Assembly (NCBI GenBank): GCA_021163705.1
Contig: JAGGTO010000119.1
Coordinates: 1-23,718, forward strand
Reading direction: 5' to 3'
Length of the DNA: 23,718 bases
Origin: Thermoplasmata archaeon
GTDB taxonomy: Archaea; Thermoplasmatota; Thermoplasmata; Thermoplasmatales; Aciduliprofundaceae
Made by a program: the position numbers and the translations under genes. How positions within the stretch are numbered: position 1 is the stretch's first letter; each line of letters starts with the position of its first letter. The notes under the pieces are model-generated. The model ran no database searches. It was given only the letters and a program-made list of their open reading frames with translations, and had not been told where the DNA came from. Shown here piece after piece: positions 1 through 7,754 of the stretch.

Positions 1-20
1 CTGAGCATTTTCCAGAAAAA

Positions 21-30
21 TTTAAATATT
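21..30 (+). promoter_or_regulatory. TATA box of the 85-residue gene (leaderless promoter)
   Basis: The sequence tttaaatatt is centred about 25 bases before the ATG at 51. The archaeal TATA-to-transcription-start distance is about 25-27, so transcription should begin at or next to the start codon. No Shine-Dalgarno sequence precedes that ATG. Confidence 0.6.
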
Positions 31-50
31 TCGTAGCTAAGTATCACCTG

Positions 51-308
51 ATGAACATTAAGGGAGTTATGGAGAGGATAAGAAGTTATCCTGGGGAGAT
101 TGTTCTAGATGCGTATGGATTTGAAGGCAATACAGGTTTTCTGGTCCTATCATTTCAGAGAAATGGGAACATAGAGGGAGAGCTCACCATAAAGGGAAGC
201 AGGGAAGAGCTACAGGAACTTGCCCTGTTTTTAAAGAATAATATTCATAAGATTTTCGAGCACCAGAGAAAAGCCGCATGGAGAGCTCTTGAGGACATAC
301 TCACATAA
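51..308 (+). CDS. Unrecognised small protein, 85 residues
   Basis: I do not recognise this protein. It is an 85-residue soluble polypeptide without signal peptide, membrane segment or cysteines. The first half reads as beta-strand rich (for example GFLVLSFQ and GELTIKG) and the second half as two charged helices ending in WRALEDILT, so a small alpha/beta fold is likely. Its reality is supported by a well-placed TATA box 25 bases before the ATG and by the downstream pyrE promoter beginning directly at its stop codon. It lies head-to-tail with pyrE but probably has its own promoter. No function is proposed. Confidence 0.6.
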   Translation: MNIKGVMERIRSYPGEIVLDAYGFEGNTGFLVLSFQRNGNIEGELTIKGSREELQELALFLKNNIHKIFEHQRKAAWRALEDILT

Positions 309-317
309 TTTTTTAAT
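305..317 (+). promoter_or_regulatory. TATA box of pyrE overlapping the upstream stop codon
   Basis: An A/T block (ataattttttaat) begins within the TAA stop of the upstream gene. Its centre lies about 27 bases before the second in-frame ATG of pyrE at 338, which predicts a leaderless mRNA starting there rather than at the ATG at 323. Confidence 0.45.
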
Positions 318-337
318 GTGGAATGCCATATTCCCCT

Positions 338-856
338 ATGTGGAAGGATGAATTAAAAGAGAAGCTTGAAGAATGTGGAGCTATAAAGTTTGGAGATTTT
401 ATTCTTGCATCGGGTAAAAAAAGCAGCTACTATGTGGACATAAAAAAAGCAGCCACAAAGGTAGAGGTACTAAAGCTCATGGCCAAGTATCTCAGCAAGG
501 AGGTAAAGGGTGATATAATTGGAGGTGTCGAGCTTGGTGCGGTGCCCTTAACAGTGGCTGTGGCCCTGGAGCTTGGAAAGGATTATCTTATAATTCGTAA
601 GGAATCAAAGGAACATGGGACAAGAAAAATGGTGGAGGGAGAATTTAAGAAGGGTGCAACTATTGATATCATTGAAGATGTTGTAACTACCGGAGGTTCA
701 GTGCTTCGAGCTGTTAAAATTCTCCGGGAACTTGGATTAAATGTGGAGCGTGTGATATGCGTGGTAGATAGAGAAGAAGGCGGATATGAGAATCTCAAGA
801 ATGAGGGAGTAAAGCTCATATCTTTACTTCGTGCCTCCGATTTGAATTTAAATTGA
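338..856 (+). CDS. pyrE: Orotate phosphoribosyltransferase
   Basis: It converts orotate and PRPP to OMP and pyrophosphate, the fifth step of de novo pyrimidine synthesis, in the cytoplasm. The type I phosphoribosyltransferase PRPP loop is clear at residues 109-121 (IDIIEDVVTTGGS, acidic pair E113-D114). The flexible catalytic loop RKESKEHG is at 87-94, and the N-terminal FGDFILASGKKSSYYVD block is typical of PyrE. At 172 residues it matches short archaeal PyrE proteins. I chose the ATG at 338 over the in-frame ATG at 323 because it aligns with the family N-terminus and sits 27 bases after the TATA box. OMP decarboxylase (pyrF) is not in the window, so this is the stand-alone enzyme. Confidence 0.93.
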   Translation: MWKDELKEKLEECGAIKFGDFILASGKKSSYYVDIKKAATKVEVLKLMAKYLSKEVKGDIIGGVELGAVPLTVAVALELGKDYLIIRKESKEHGTRKMVEGEFKKGATIDIIEDVVTTGGSVLRAVKILRELGLNVERVICVVDREEGGYENLKNEGVKLISLLRASDLNLN

Positions 857-858
857 TC

Positions 859-877
859 TTTAAATTTTTCCTTTTTT
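859..877 (+). terminator. Probable U-rich terminator after pyrE
   Basis: Two T runs (five and six) separated by CC lie 8-21 bases after the pyrE stop codon. Archaeal transcription commonly ends at such oligo-T tracts without a hairpin. No strong stem precedes it. Confidence 0.5.
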
Positions 878-891
878 AAAAAAACAATTTT

Positions 892-961
892 AAGCATTTA
901 CTTACAAAAATTTGATGCTTTTTGAGCAAAGTTTTTATACAATAAAGTGATAAATTTCACT
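892..961 (+). promoter_or_regulatory. Transporter promoter: TATA box with two flanking dyads
   Basis: The TATA box tttttatac is at 932-940, predicting transcription start near 961. The dyad AGTGA-N6-TCACT (946-961) fills the space between TATA box and predicted start, a position where a bound repressor would block initiation. A second, looser inverted repeat AAGCAT-N17-ATGCTT (892-920) lies just upstream of the TATA box. The dyads are seen directly; their role as operators is inference. Confidence 0.45.
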
Positions 962-962
962 G

Positions 963-968
963 GGAGGT
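963..968 (+). promoter_or_regulatory. Strong Shine-Dalgarno sequence of the transporter gene
   Basis: GGAGGT ends 6 bases before the ATG at 975. With the TATA box at 932-940 the predicted leader is only about 13 bases, so the ribosome-binding site sits at the extreme 5' end of the mRNA. Confidence 0.7.
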
Positions 969-974
969 AGTGAG

Positions 975-2234
975 ATGAATGGGAGACTCAAGAGATATAA
1001 GCTAGTGATTGCTATTGGCATAGGATTTCTCTTTGGTCTGCTGATAGGCTATGCCTTCATGGTAGGGATCCCCAGTGCTGAACAAAGAGCCCCTTACATT
1101 GCATGGTTCAAGGCAATCGGTGATATCTTCGTTAGACTCGTAAAAATGATTATACCAGTGATAATATTTTTCACCATAGCCTCCGCAGTGGCATCTATTA
1201 GAAATGCAAAAGTGCTAGGAAAAATTTTAGTTTGGATTCTTGTGATTTATATCATCACATCTATAATAGGTGCCACTTGGGGTCTCATAGGTGGTCTGGT
1301 TTTCAAGCCAGGAGCTGGAGTTAATCTAACACCGCCAAGTGATTACACTGCACCAACACCTATGAAAGGCCCAGAGATACTTCTGAGCTTCTTCAAATCT
1401 GATTTCTCCCAGCTTTTGACAGCTAAGGGCGCAATGACCATGATAATCTTTGCAATATTGTTTGGTGTCGCAGTCACACTCGTAGGTGATAGAGGCAGAA
1501 AAATTGCCGATGGGCTCAAATTGATATCAGACATCCTCATAAAGATAGTGAGAATAATAATGTGGTACGCCCCAATAGCCCTCTTTGGCTATGGTGTATG
1601 GCTAATGGCTACCTACGGTCCAAAGATTCTGGGTGCATATGGAAAATTCCTAGGTGCAGATTATCTAATGACATTCATACATTTCTTCCTGGTCTACAGC
1701 ATAGTGGTGCTTCTCGGTGGTCTCTCTCCTCTTAAATTCTTCAAGGAGCAGGCAGAGCCTTTCATAATCGCCTATTCCACCAGAAGCAGTGCTGTTAACT
1801 TACCTTTCAATATGGCTGCCGCCAAAAGAATGGGTGTGCCAGATGAGGTATTTGGAATAACTGTTCCAATAGGTGCAACAGTGAACATGGACGGTACAGC
1901 TCTCTATCAGGTGATGAGTGCGCTGTTCATTGCACAGCTGTTCAACATACATCTTGGACCAAGTGCCTATGGTCTGTTGATCTTCTCAGCCCTAGTTGGC
2001 TCTGTGGCTACTGCTGCAATACCCAGTGGCGGTACAATAATGCTTGCCTTCGTGCTCTCTGTGGTAGGTCTGCCCCTGGAAGGCATAGCCATAATGATGG
2101 CTGTGGATCCGATTGCAGACGCATTAAGAACCGCCGTAAATGCCTCTGGCGATAATGCCTGCAGCGTACTCATAACAAGACTCATAGGAATGAAACTTAG
2201 AAAAGGGCCAGTTACAGAGGAGGCTGAACTTTAA
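975..2234 (+). CDS. Na+-coupled aspartate/glutamate transporter, GltPh (DAACS) family
   Basis: It is a secondary transporter of the dicarboxylate/amino acid:cation symporter family, 419 residues, with eight membrane helices and two re-entrant hairpins expected. Family landmarks are all present: hairpin 1 motif TRSSAVNLP (269-277), the Na+-site motif NMDGT (304-308), hairpin 2 SVATAAIPSGGTIML, and helix 8 with D382, R385, T386, N389 and D393. These align with GltPh D394, R397, T398, N401 and D405. The conserved arginine binds the substrate side-chain carboxylate, which points to acidic amino acids rather than neutral ones (family knowledge applied here). It is monocistronic, with its own promoter, a strong ribosome-binding site and a following T-rich terminator. 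It would feed amino acid fermentation. C4-dicarboxylate transport cannot be fully excluded. Confidence 0.9.
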   Translation: MNGRLKRYKLVIAIGIGFLFGLLIGYAFMVGIPSAEQRAPYIAWFKAIGDIFVRLVKMIIPVIIFFTIASAVASIRNAKVLGKILVWILVIYIITSIIGATWGLIGGLVFKPGAGVNLTPPSDYTAPTPMKGPEILLSFFKSDFSQLLTAKGAMTMIIFAILFGVAVTLVGDRGRKIADGLKLISDILIKIVRIIMWYAPIALFGYGVWLMATYGPKILGAYGKFLGADYLMTFIHFFLVYSIVVLLGGLSPLKFFKEQAEPFIIAYSTRSSAVNLPFNMAAAKRMGVPDEVFGITVPIGATVNMDGTALYQVMSALFIAQLFNIHLGPSAYGLLIFSALVGSVATAAIPSGGTIMLAFVLSVVGLPLEGIAIMMAVDPIADALRTAVNASGDNACSVLITRLIGMKLRKGPVTEEAEL

Positions 2235-2237
2235 ATC

Positions 2238-2261
2238 CTTCTTTTTCTTTTTATCTTTTTT
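2238..2261 (+). terminator. Oligo-T terminator of the transporter gene
   Basis: A pyrimidine-rich stretch with four T runs begins directly after the stop codon and overlaps the last codons of the convergent GTPase gene. This fits hairpin-independent archaeal termination. Confidence 0.55.
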
Positions 2262-3018
2262 CCAGATCCTCGCCTCCAGCAAAGGTCATCTGAATCGCAT
2301 TATAAACATCTTCATATCCATAGAGCATCCTTGCCGAGGTTGGTATTAGAGTTCGAAATGCATCAATATTCTCCAAGGCCTTAAAGAGTTCGATACTTAG
2401 CTCTTTTCTCATGCTGGGATTCTCTTTGAGCAAAGCAAGATAAAGAGAATTCCAATCAGTGCTCCAATCCGCAATATTTTGAAGCTCTTCATCGCTCACT
2501 ATATCAATCTTCGAGAGTATATTTATATAGGGGCGATAAAAGCGGAAATATACTGATGAGGAGAGAATAAGAAGAGATATGTATCCTGAAGGACTCTTCG
2601 CCAGTGCAGGATCAAAAAGAAAAGCCAGCATCGCATTCTCTTCTCCAAGGTAATCCACTATAAATTTGCTGGCTGCTCTGAAAGCAAAGAGCTCAATCTG
2701 TCCCGCTGTATCATAGAGAACATAATCTGCCTCATAGCTATCCACTTCCCTTTTAAGTTCTTCAACAAAATTCGCTGTTAAATCTGCTGCAACTATTTGC
2801 GCTCCATTGGGCCCAAGCTGATACTCCTCCATTATTGAACCCAAATCAACTATGTCTCTAACATCCACATCGGGCATATAGGGGAGAGATTCAGCTCCAG
2901 GATCCAGATTTACCGTGATTGTTTCATACTCATTTTTTATCATCCATTCTCTAAATGCAGCGGTAAATGTGCTTTTCCCGCTTCCTGCGGGTCCTACCAC
3001 AAACAAACTTGCAATCAT
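2251..3018 (-). CDS. GPN-loop GTPase (archaeal Gpn family)
   Basis: It is a dimeric SIMIBI-class GTPase of 255 residues. The P-loop GPAGSGKST is at 9-17, the diagnostic GPN insertion at 69-71, the G3 motif DTAGQ at 103-107 and the G4 motif SKID at 169-172. Family knowledge: archaeal members such as Pyrococcus PAB0955 hydrolyse GTP as homodimers, and the eukaryotic paralogues Gpn1-3 assist RNA polymerase II assembly and import. The cellular role in archaea is unsettled. The start ATG overlaps the stop codon of the PolD large subunit (ATGA, 4 bases), so the two are co-transcribed and probably translationally coupled. No separate promoter is visible. The coupling suggests a role linked to replication or to balanced synthesis with PolD, but that is inference. 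Confidence 0.92.
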   Translation of the reverse strand: MIASLFVVGPAGSGKSTFTAAFREWMIKNEYETITVNLDPGAESLPYMPDVDVRDIVDLGSIMEEYQLGPNGAQIVAADLTANFVEELKREVDSYEADYVLYDTAGQIELFAFRAASKFIVDYLGEENAMLAFLFDPALAKSPSGYISLLILSSSVYFRFYRPYINILSKIDIVSDEELQNIADWSTDWNSLYLALLKENPSMRKELSIELFKALENIDAFRTLIPTSARMLYGYEDVYNAIQMTFAGGEDLEKR

Positions 3019-6000
3019 ACGGCAAGAAAAGACTCAAGGGTTATTTTATTTTTTTCCTCCCTCTCTTCCTCCATTAGGGACTCGACAGTATCTTTCAAGA
3101 CCATAACCCTCTGCTTTAAATACTCTGGAACTCTGTACTCCTCAGTTAGCTTTACGGCCTTATCTAAATATTTCTTTACATTTCCCTCATGAACTGTCAA
3201 GGTTATATCTCCCCCGCAGTAGGGACATTTTCCTGTGAGAGGTATCCTCCGGAATTTAGCTCCACATTTTTTGCATTTGAACTGCTGCGTGCCAAACTTT
3301 TTCAAGTTTCCCATTATATCGGGGATGAAGTGATGTGCAATTATTCTAGTGGCCATATCATCCTCATCCACTGCCCTAACCTTCTTTGCCAGGTCTAACT
3401 GGCTCATCATCTTCTCTTCCATACTTCCTAGAACCTTATAAGCGGAGACCACAACACCCACATTGATATCTCTTGTATCATGAGTGAACTTAAAACCTTC
3501 GTATTGGAGAGGTGTGCCTATCCTCTTCTTCACAAAATCCATGATCTCTGAGACCTCATCAGGTTTTTTGAACTCCAGTGTTGCATAATAAAATTCTAGC
3601 GGATATCTGGACATCACATCCACATGCAATGCCTCTTTGTCGATTTCCGTAGGGGTTATCCTTGTGGTGAGTACAAGAGGTGCATCCATCAATCCCCCTC
3701 GAGTTGATGGAAGGAATTTTCTGGAAAAGTCCAGAAGACCTTCGAGAAGAAGCATAATTGAATCTTCATCACCATCACAGTTTCTTCTCTTTGCAGCATG
3801 GAAAAAGGGATGTGCAAAGCCAACATGAGCATCGGAAAATCCAATGATCCTGCCCAAGATTCCAGCCGAAGTATGGGGTGCCAGACCGATAACAAGATGT
3901 CCTATTAGATCCTCCCTTTTACTAACATTGTAAAATCTACGCATCTTGTAGAACTTCTCAAGAAGCTCATCCACATAATTGGCAACTTTCACAAGGTAAT
4001 CTCCTGCATGCTTGGGAATAATTATGTCCTGCACCTTTAGCTCCAAAAGCTGTTCATCATCCTTTAGCTCATTTCCCAGATAATCTTTAGTATATCCCAG
4101 CTCTCTTGCCTTCTCTACACTCAACCCTATCTCCCTCGGTCTGAAATGCGTTATTGCTATATCACTCATATCAAATCTCACAGTTCCATCCTTAAACACA
4201 TACACCCCATTTTTTGCTCTTAATATTCCCTTCTCAAGCCTCTCGGGAATGTGCTCTGAAGACATCATTCTTTTGACGCCTTTCACATCCCAGGAAATTT
4301 TTATACCGAGATTCTCCTCTGCCTTCTTTAAGTAATCTCCTAAATCTATCTTAAGAGTTATAATTCTTCCGGTGAATTCCGTTTTCTCTCCACATTTGGG
4401 ACAGTAGGGCAAGAATGTTTTCTCTCCACATAAAGGACATTTTCTCTCACCCACCTCTATGGCCACATATTTTTTCTTTGCTGCCTCGGTAATTAATCTT
4501 CTATTACCACCGCTTTCTCCTATAGGAAAAAGTGCATGAATTGGTGGCTTCATCTTTCGGGGAGCTGCTTTCTCGGGCCTTCCCATCCTAGCTCCAATTC
4601 TTGTGGGAGCCCTCGGCATTATTTTTATTCCCGCAAGATGAGATACTAGCTCCATAATATCATCTTTTTCCTCAAAATTTCTCACCCTTACAATATTTCC
4701 ATTGCGAATATCTAATCCCAAGCATCTTATAAGAGGATAACCGTACCTATCAAGAATATAATACTCCCTTTCCCTGTGAAGAGCTCCAAGCTTAATAAGT
4801 AATCTCTTTATTTCTTCATTTTTCATTATTTTAAGCTTGTTATCTTCCCATATGGCATGCTTTTCCACATAATCTGAGAGTTTTCTTATCTCCTCTTTTT
4901 CTAAATCGTGCCAGAAAAGATTGTAATCAGGGTGCAAAGGTATCCTGTATCTCTCAGATATCTTGAAAGCATGAATCGCATCTCTTACCTCTCCATCAAA
5001 TCCTGCATTATGCGCTTCCTGCTCCCACCACTCCTTCACATAGGAAGATGGAATGAGGGGATGATTGTTCTCAAGAAACTCCCCATAGGGTATGAGAAGC
5101 TCACCCACATCCACAACCTCCACGATTCTGGGATAAATTTCCTTGGCCTCTTCCCAGCTATTTACCTGCACCAGATCTCCATTGCCCAGAAGTACTATTG
5201 GACCCTCAATACTATCACAGGAGGTTATTCCACCTGCTTTGCCCGGCCGTTCAAGCTTGAGCTGCGTACCTATGGCAATAAACTGATTTAATATGTACAT
5301 TGTTGCAGGATTTACACTTATGGTGGCCAGACCACCTGCTCGACATCTCCCATATCTCAGTCGAAAACCTCCAGGAACCAGAGGATATGCAAAAATTGGT
5401 CTTCCTGCAATTACATCCTTTATGTATTTAGTTGAAGGCTTAAGCTCAAAGGTATCCTCCTTAACTTCGGGAATTAAGGCATTGAGCCATTCCCAACCAT
5501 CTATTTTCAAAGCATCAACATAGGCCTTAATCTTCTTTGTTTTTTGTAAAAGCCCCTCCGCAAGAACTAAGCACATCCCTCCTCTCACCTTATTTGTATC
5601 TATCCTTGGCAGGTCCCTGTAGCCACTCACCTCAATACTCTCCGTTCCCTCACCATCTATGCACACTGGACAGTTCTTAACCACAAGTTCTATTTCTTCG
5701 TTGGTGGGTCTATATTGAAGATGATGTTTTCTGTCATATAGCTGTATCTCCTCCTTATATCTTTCAATCTCCTCCTCTGTGGGCTTGTACCTGTCTATCC
5801 CCAAGGTTCTTCGAACCACATCCGCTATCAACACACTCAATGCCTGTGCAGTTCCTCCAGCTCCCCTTATTGGACCTGCATAATATATGCTACAATACTC
5901 ACTTCCATCAAAATTCTTCTTTATCTTCACCGATGCTATACCTTCCAAAGGTGCAACTAGAATACCTTCTGTAAGTATTGCAAGGCCAACACGCACTGCC

Positions 6001-6293
6001 TTATCAAGGGCTTCTTCCTTCTTCTCAAATCTTTTGGCAACATTCTTTGCCATTAGAAGAGCAACCATACCCCTATCATACTCCCTGCTTAATTTCCTTA
6101 TTTCCTCTGCAATGCCCCTAACTCCAGTAAGCTCTTCAACCCTCGCAGCAAGATCCTTTGCCCTGGGTATCTCAACAAAGGGCTCTGGATCTAGGGCCAT
6201 TTTCCTTGCTTCTCCAGCAATGCAATAACACTCATCCGCCTTCTTTTCCAGCTCCTCAAAATATTTCTGCATCTCTCTGCTTATTTCCACCAT
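3015..6293 (-). CDS. polC: DNA polymerase D large (catalytic) subunit DP2
   Basis: This is the catalytic subunit of the replicative archaeal D-family polymerase, 1092 residues. The catalytic signature NCDGDED is at 838-844, with D840 and D842 matching the two metal-binding aspartates (D956 and D958 in Pyrococcus abyssi), preceded by HPFFHAAKRR. A central zinc site has C619, C622, C631 and C634; a C-terminal one has C1007, C1010, C1023 and C1026. The extreme C-terminus KITLESFL (1083-1090) resembles the PCNA-binding box of Pyrococcus DP2. The active-site block, a known intein insertion point in Thermococcales, is uninterrupted. The small subunit DP1, carrying the proofreading exonuclease, is not in the window. 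A TATA box 30 bases upstream of the ATG supports the start, and the stop overlaps the GPN GTPase start. Confidence 0.97.
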   Translation of the reverse strand: MVEISREMQKYFEELEKKADECYCIAGEARKMALDPEPFVEIPRAKDLAARVEELTGVRGIAEEIRKLSREYDRGMVALLMAKNVAKRFEKKEEALDKAVRVGLAILTEGILVAPLEGIASVKIKKNFDGSEYCSIYYAGPIRGAGGTAQALSVLIADVVRRTLGIDRYKPTEEEIERYKEEIQLYDRKHHLQYRPTNEEIELVVKNCPVCIDGEGTESIEVSGYRDLPRIDTNKVRGGMCLVLAEGLLQKTKKIKAYVDALKIDGWEWLNALIPEVKEDTFELKPSTKYIKDVIAGRPIFAYPLVPGGFRLRYGRCRAGGLATISVNPATMYILNQFIAIGTQLKLERPGKAGGITSCDSIEGPIVLLGNGDLVQVNSWEEAKEIYPRIVEVVDVGELLIPYGEFLENNHPLIPSSYVKEWWEQEAHNAGFDGEVRDAIHAFKISERYRIPLHPDYNLFWHDLEKEEIRKLSDYVEKHAIWEDNKLKIMKNEEIKRLLIKLGALHREREYYILDRYGYPLIRCLGLDIRNGNIVRVRNFEEKDDIMELVSHLAGIKIMPRAPTRIGARMGRPEKAAPRKMKPPIHALFPIGESGGNRRLITEAAKKKYVAIEVGERKCPLCGEKTFLPYCPKCGEKTEFTGRIITLKIDLGDYLKKAEENLGIKISWDVKGVKRMMSSEHIPERLEKGILRAKNGVYVFKDGTVRFDMSDIAITHFRPREIGLSVEKARELGYTKDYLGNELKDDEQLLELKVQDIIIPKHAGDYLVKVANYVDELLEKFYKMRRFYNVSKREDLIGHLVIGLAPHTSAGILGRIIGFSDAHVGFAHPFFHAAKRRNCDGDEDSIMLLLEGLLDFSRKFLPSTRGGLMDAPLVLTTRITPTEIDKEALHVDVMSRYPLEFYYATLEFKKPDEVSEIMDFVKKRIGTPLQYEGFKFTHDTRDINVGVVVSAYKVLGSMEEKMMSQLDLAKKVRAVDEDDMATRIIAHHFIPDIMGNLKKFGTQQFKCKKCGAKFRRIPLTGKCPYCGGDITLTVHEGNVKKYLDKAVKLTEEYRVPEYLKQRVMVLKDTVESLMEEEREEKNKITLESFLAV

Positions 6294-6318
6294 TCCTTAA
6301 TCCCTAAGAATCAATCAA

Positions 6319-6326
6319 TTATAATT
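6319..6326 (-). promoter_or_regulatory. TATA box of the polC-GPN operon
   Basis: On the minus strand aattataa is centred about 30 bases upstream of the polC ATG, in the 69-base gap after the radical SAM gene. The leader would be very short or absent. Confidence 0.5.
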
Positions 6327-6362
6327 CTTTTCATTACCGAAAATTTTATCATGTTTGGTAAA

Positions 6363-7484
6363 CTACCAGAATTTGCCCATTGATTCCATTGGAATGGGAC
6401 ATAATGTTATTCTCCTTGCCCAAAGACAATCACCGCATGATGGTTCATTGCCCCAGCAATCTCTTCTCGTATCCTCAACATAGGAGCATGCTTCAACAAG
6501 AGGACAATCTGTGCATGAAGGATATATTGCATTCTTAACTATGAACCTGAACCATGCATAATCCTCACTACTCCATATTTCTCCCAGACTCTTCTCCTTT
6601 ATATTCCCAAAGGAATGGGCATATACCATCTTCTTCCTTCCAAATACAAATTCTGGATAGGTATGAAGAAATCGATAACATGGGGAGACCTCACCATCCC
6701 AGCGAACAACGGCAACCTTCTTTTCCACAAAATCGCAGTGCCTCTCTGTGCGTAGCCTGAATTCTGGAATGTGGAGATAAAAACCACTGTAGGCCCTTCT
6801 TCTTAATTCATCCAGATATGGCTCAATATCCACACTTCCATCATAAAGGATGAGCTTTGCATGCCTCTCATTCACAGGTATGAGATTGGAAAAGAGAAGT
6901 GCATCTATGCCATATTCTCCCAGAACCCTTGCAATATTTCCCATGTCTCTATAATTCTCCTTTGTCAAAACAACCTCTACACCTATGTGCGGCAATTCAC
7001 TCTTTCTCCTTCTCTTCCTCTCCACAAGTTTTTTTATCCTTTTAAGCGTCACTCCTGGAACGATGTGCCCTATCTCGGTGGGCTGAACAGGCAGGGAATC
7101 AAAGGAGAGATATATTAAATCCACAGGCATCTCAACAAGTTGTTCCATCATCTTATCGGTGAGAAGAAAACCGTTGGTGGAGAAACCAAGAGCATGGCCT
7201 CGCTTTTTCACCTCCCTCGCCATATCCATGAATCTTGGATGCACTGTAGGCTCCCCTATACCTCCAAAATAAACCAATCTCAAATCATCAAATTCTGATG
7301 CGTCATCCATAAGCTTTATAAAAAGAGAATAGGGCATATCTCCCTCCTCATCTTCCCAGTATTGCTTGAAGCACATCTCACACTTGAGATTGCATCTGTT
7401 GGTTATCTCAACATACAGATATCTCATATCCCTTCTTCTGGGTATGTTTATGATAGCATCATCAAAATGAAATGTGTGCATCAT
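6363..7484 (-). CDS. cmo: Radical SAM maturase for tungsten oxidoreductase (Cmo-like)
   Basis: It is a 373-residue radical SAM protein. The CxxxCxxC motif for the SAM-binding [4Fe-4S] cluster is at C31, C35 and C38 in NRCNLKCEMC, followed by the YFGGIGEP stretch usual for the SAM-binding glycine motif. The C-terminal third holds many further cysteines (around CTDCPLVEAC and SCGDC), a SPASM-like region that should hold auxiliary Fe-S clusters. In Pyrococcus furiosus a gene of this kind, cmo, adjoins aor, and a family of radical SAM maturases is known beside tungsten oxidoreductases; the placement here matches. It overlaps the MoaD-like gene by 4 bases (ATGA), so both should be translated from one mRNA. 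The exact chemistry on the tungstopterin cofactor or enzyme is not established. The family-level call is firm; the substrate is inferred from context. Confidence 0.85.
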   Translation of the reverse strand: MMHTFHFDDAIINIPRRRDMRYLYVEITNRCNLKCEMCFKQYWEDEEGDMPYSLFIKLMDDASEFDDLRLVYFGGIGEPTVHPRFMDMAREVKKRGHALGFSTNGFLLTDKMMEQLVEMPVDLIYLSFDSLPVQPTEIGHIVPGVTLKRIKKLVERKRRRKSELPHIGVEVVLTKENYRDMGNIARVLGEYGIDALLFSNLIPVNERHAKLILYDGSVDIEPYLDELRRRAYSGFYLHIPEFRLRTERHCDFVEKKVAVVRWDGEVSPCYRFLHTYPEFVFGRKKMVYAHSFGNIKEKSLGEIWSSEDYAWFRFIVKNAIYPSCTDCPLVEACSYVEDTRRDCWGNEPSCGDCLWARRITLCPIPMESMGKFW

Positions 7485-7735
7485 CCACCACCAACCGGCG
7501 GGAATATTGAAATTTCATCCTCCTCTTCTATTTTCGTTTCATAACCCTGCAAATCAAGTACATTGCGGCCATTCACCAGAATCATGTTTTTCCTCTCCAT
7601 CTCTTTCCTGAATCTTTCTCCATACCTGCTGTAAAGAATCTCAAGAAGCTCCTTTATATTTTTCACTCCTTCCACATTTATTTCCCTAACACCTGTAATA
7701 TCGCGAAGTGTTGCAAAGAATTTTACCCTCGACAT
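7481..7735 (-). CDS. MoaD/ThiS-family sulfur carrier of the tungsten cofactor pathway
   Basis: It is an 84-residue ubiquitin-like beta-grasp protein ending in ...IFPPVGGG. The C-terminal Gly-Gly is what an E1-like enzyme adenylates and converts to a thiocarboxylate. Family knowledge: MoaD donates the dithiolene sulfurs of molybdopterin or tungstopterin. The N-terminal VKFFATLRDITG and the central ILVNGRNV strand are typical. I chose the ATG at 7735; an in-frame TTG at 7774 lies inside the aldehyde oxidoreductase gene and lacks support. It sits between the tungsten enzyme (19 bases after its stop codon begins) and the radical SAM maturase (4-base overlap), so a dedicated role in the cofactor of this enzyme is likely. 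MoaE and the E1-like MoeB are not in the window. Confidence 0.85.
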   Translation of the reverse strand: MSRVKFFATLRDITGVREINVEGVKNIKELLEILYSRYGERFRKEMERKNMILVNGRNVLDLQGYETKIEEEDEISIFPPVGGG

Positions 7736-7754
7736 AAAAATCAAAAAAGGGTTA
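7736..7754 (-). terminator. T-rich intercistronic tract after aor (possible partial terminator)
   Basis: Directly after the aor stop codon the minus strand has a run of six T and a run of five T before the MoaD ATG. Such tracts terminate transcription in archaea, so this could lower expression of the two maturation genes relative to the enzyme. No ribosome-binding site is visible in this gap. Confidence 0.35.

Noticed and set aside
583..897. Opposite-strand open frames within pyrE, polC, mcm, the permease and others
   Set aside because: They are antisense shadows of clearly conserved genes, with low-complexity Ser/Leu/Pro-rich translations and no start signals.
3762..3782. Possible intein in PolD or MCM
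   Set aside because: The PolD catalytic motif (3762-3782) and the MCM Walker A motif (12006-12029) are both uninterrupted.
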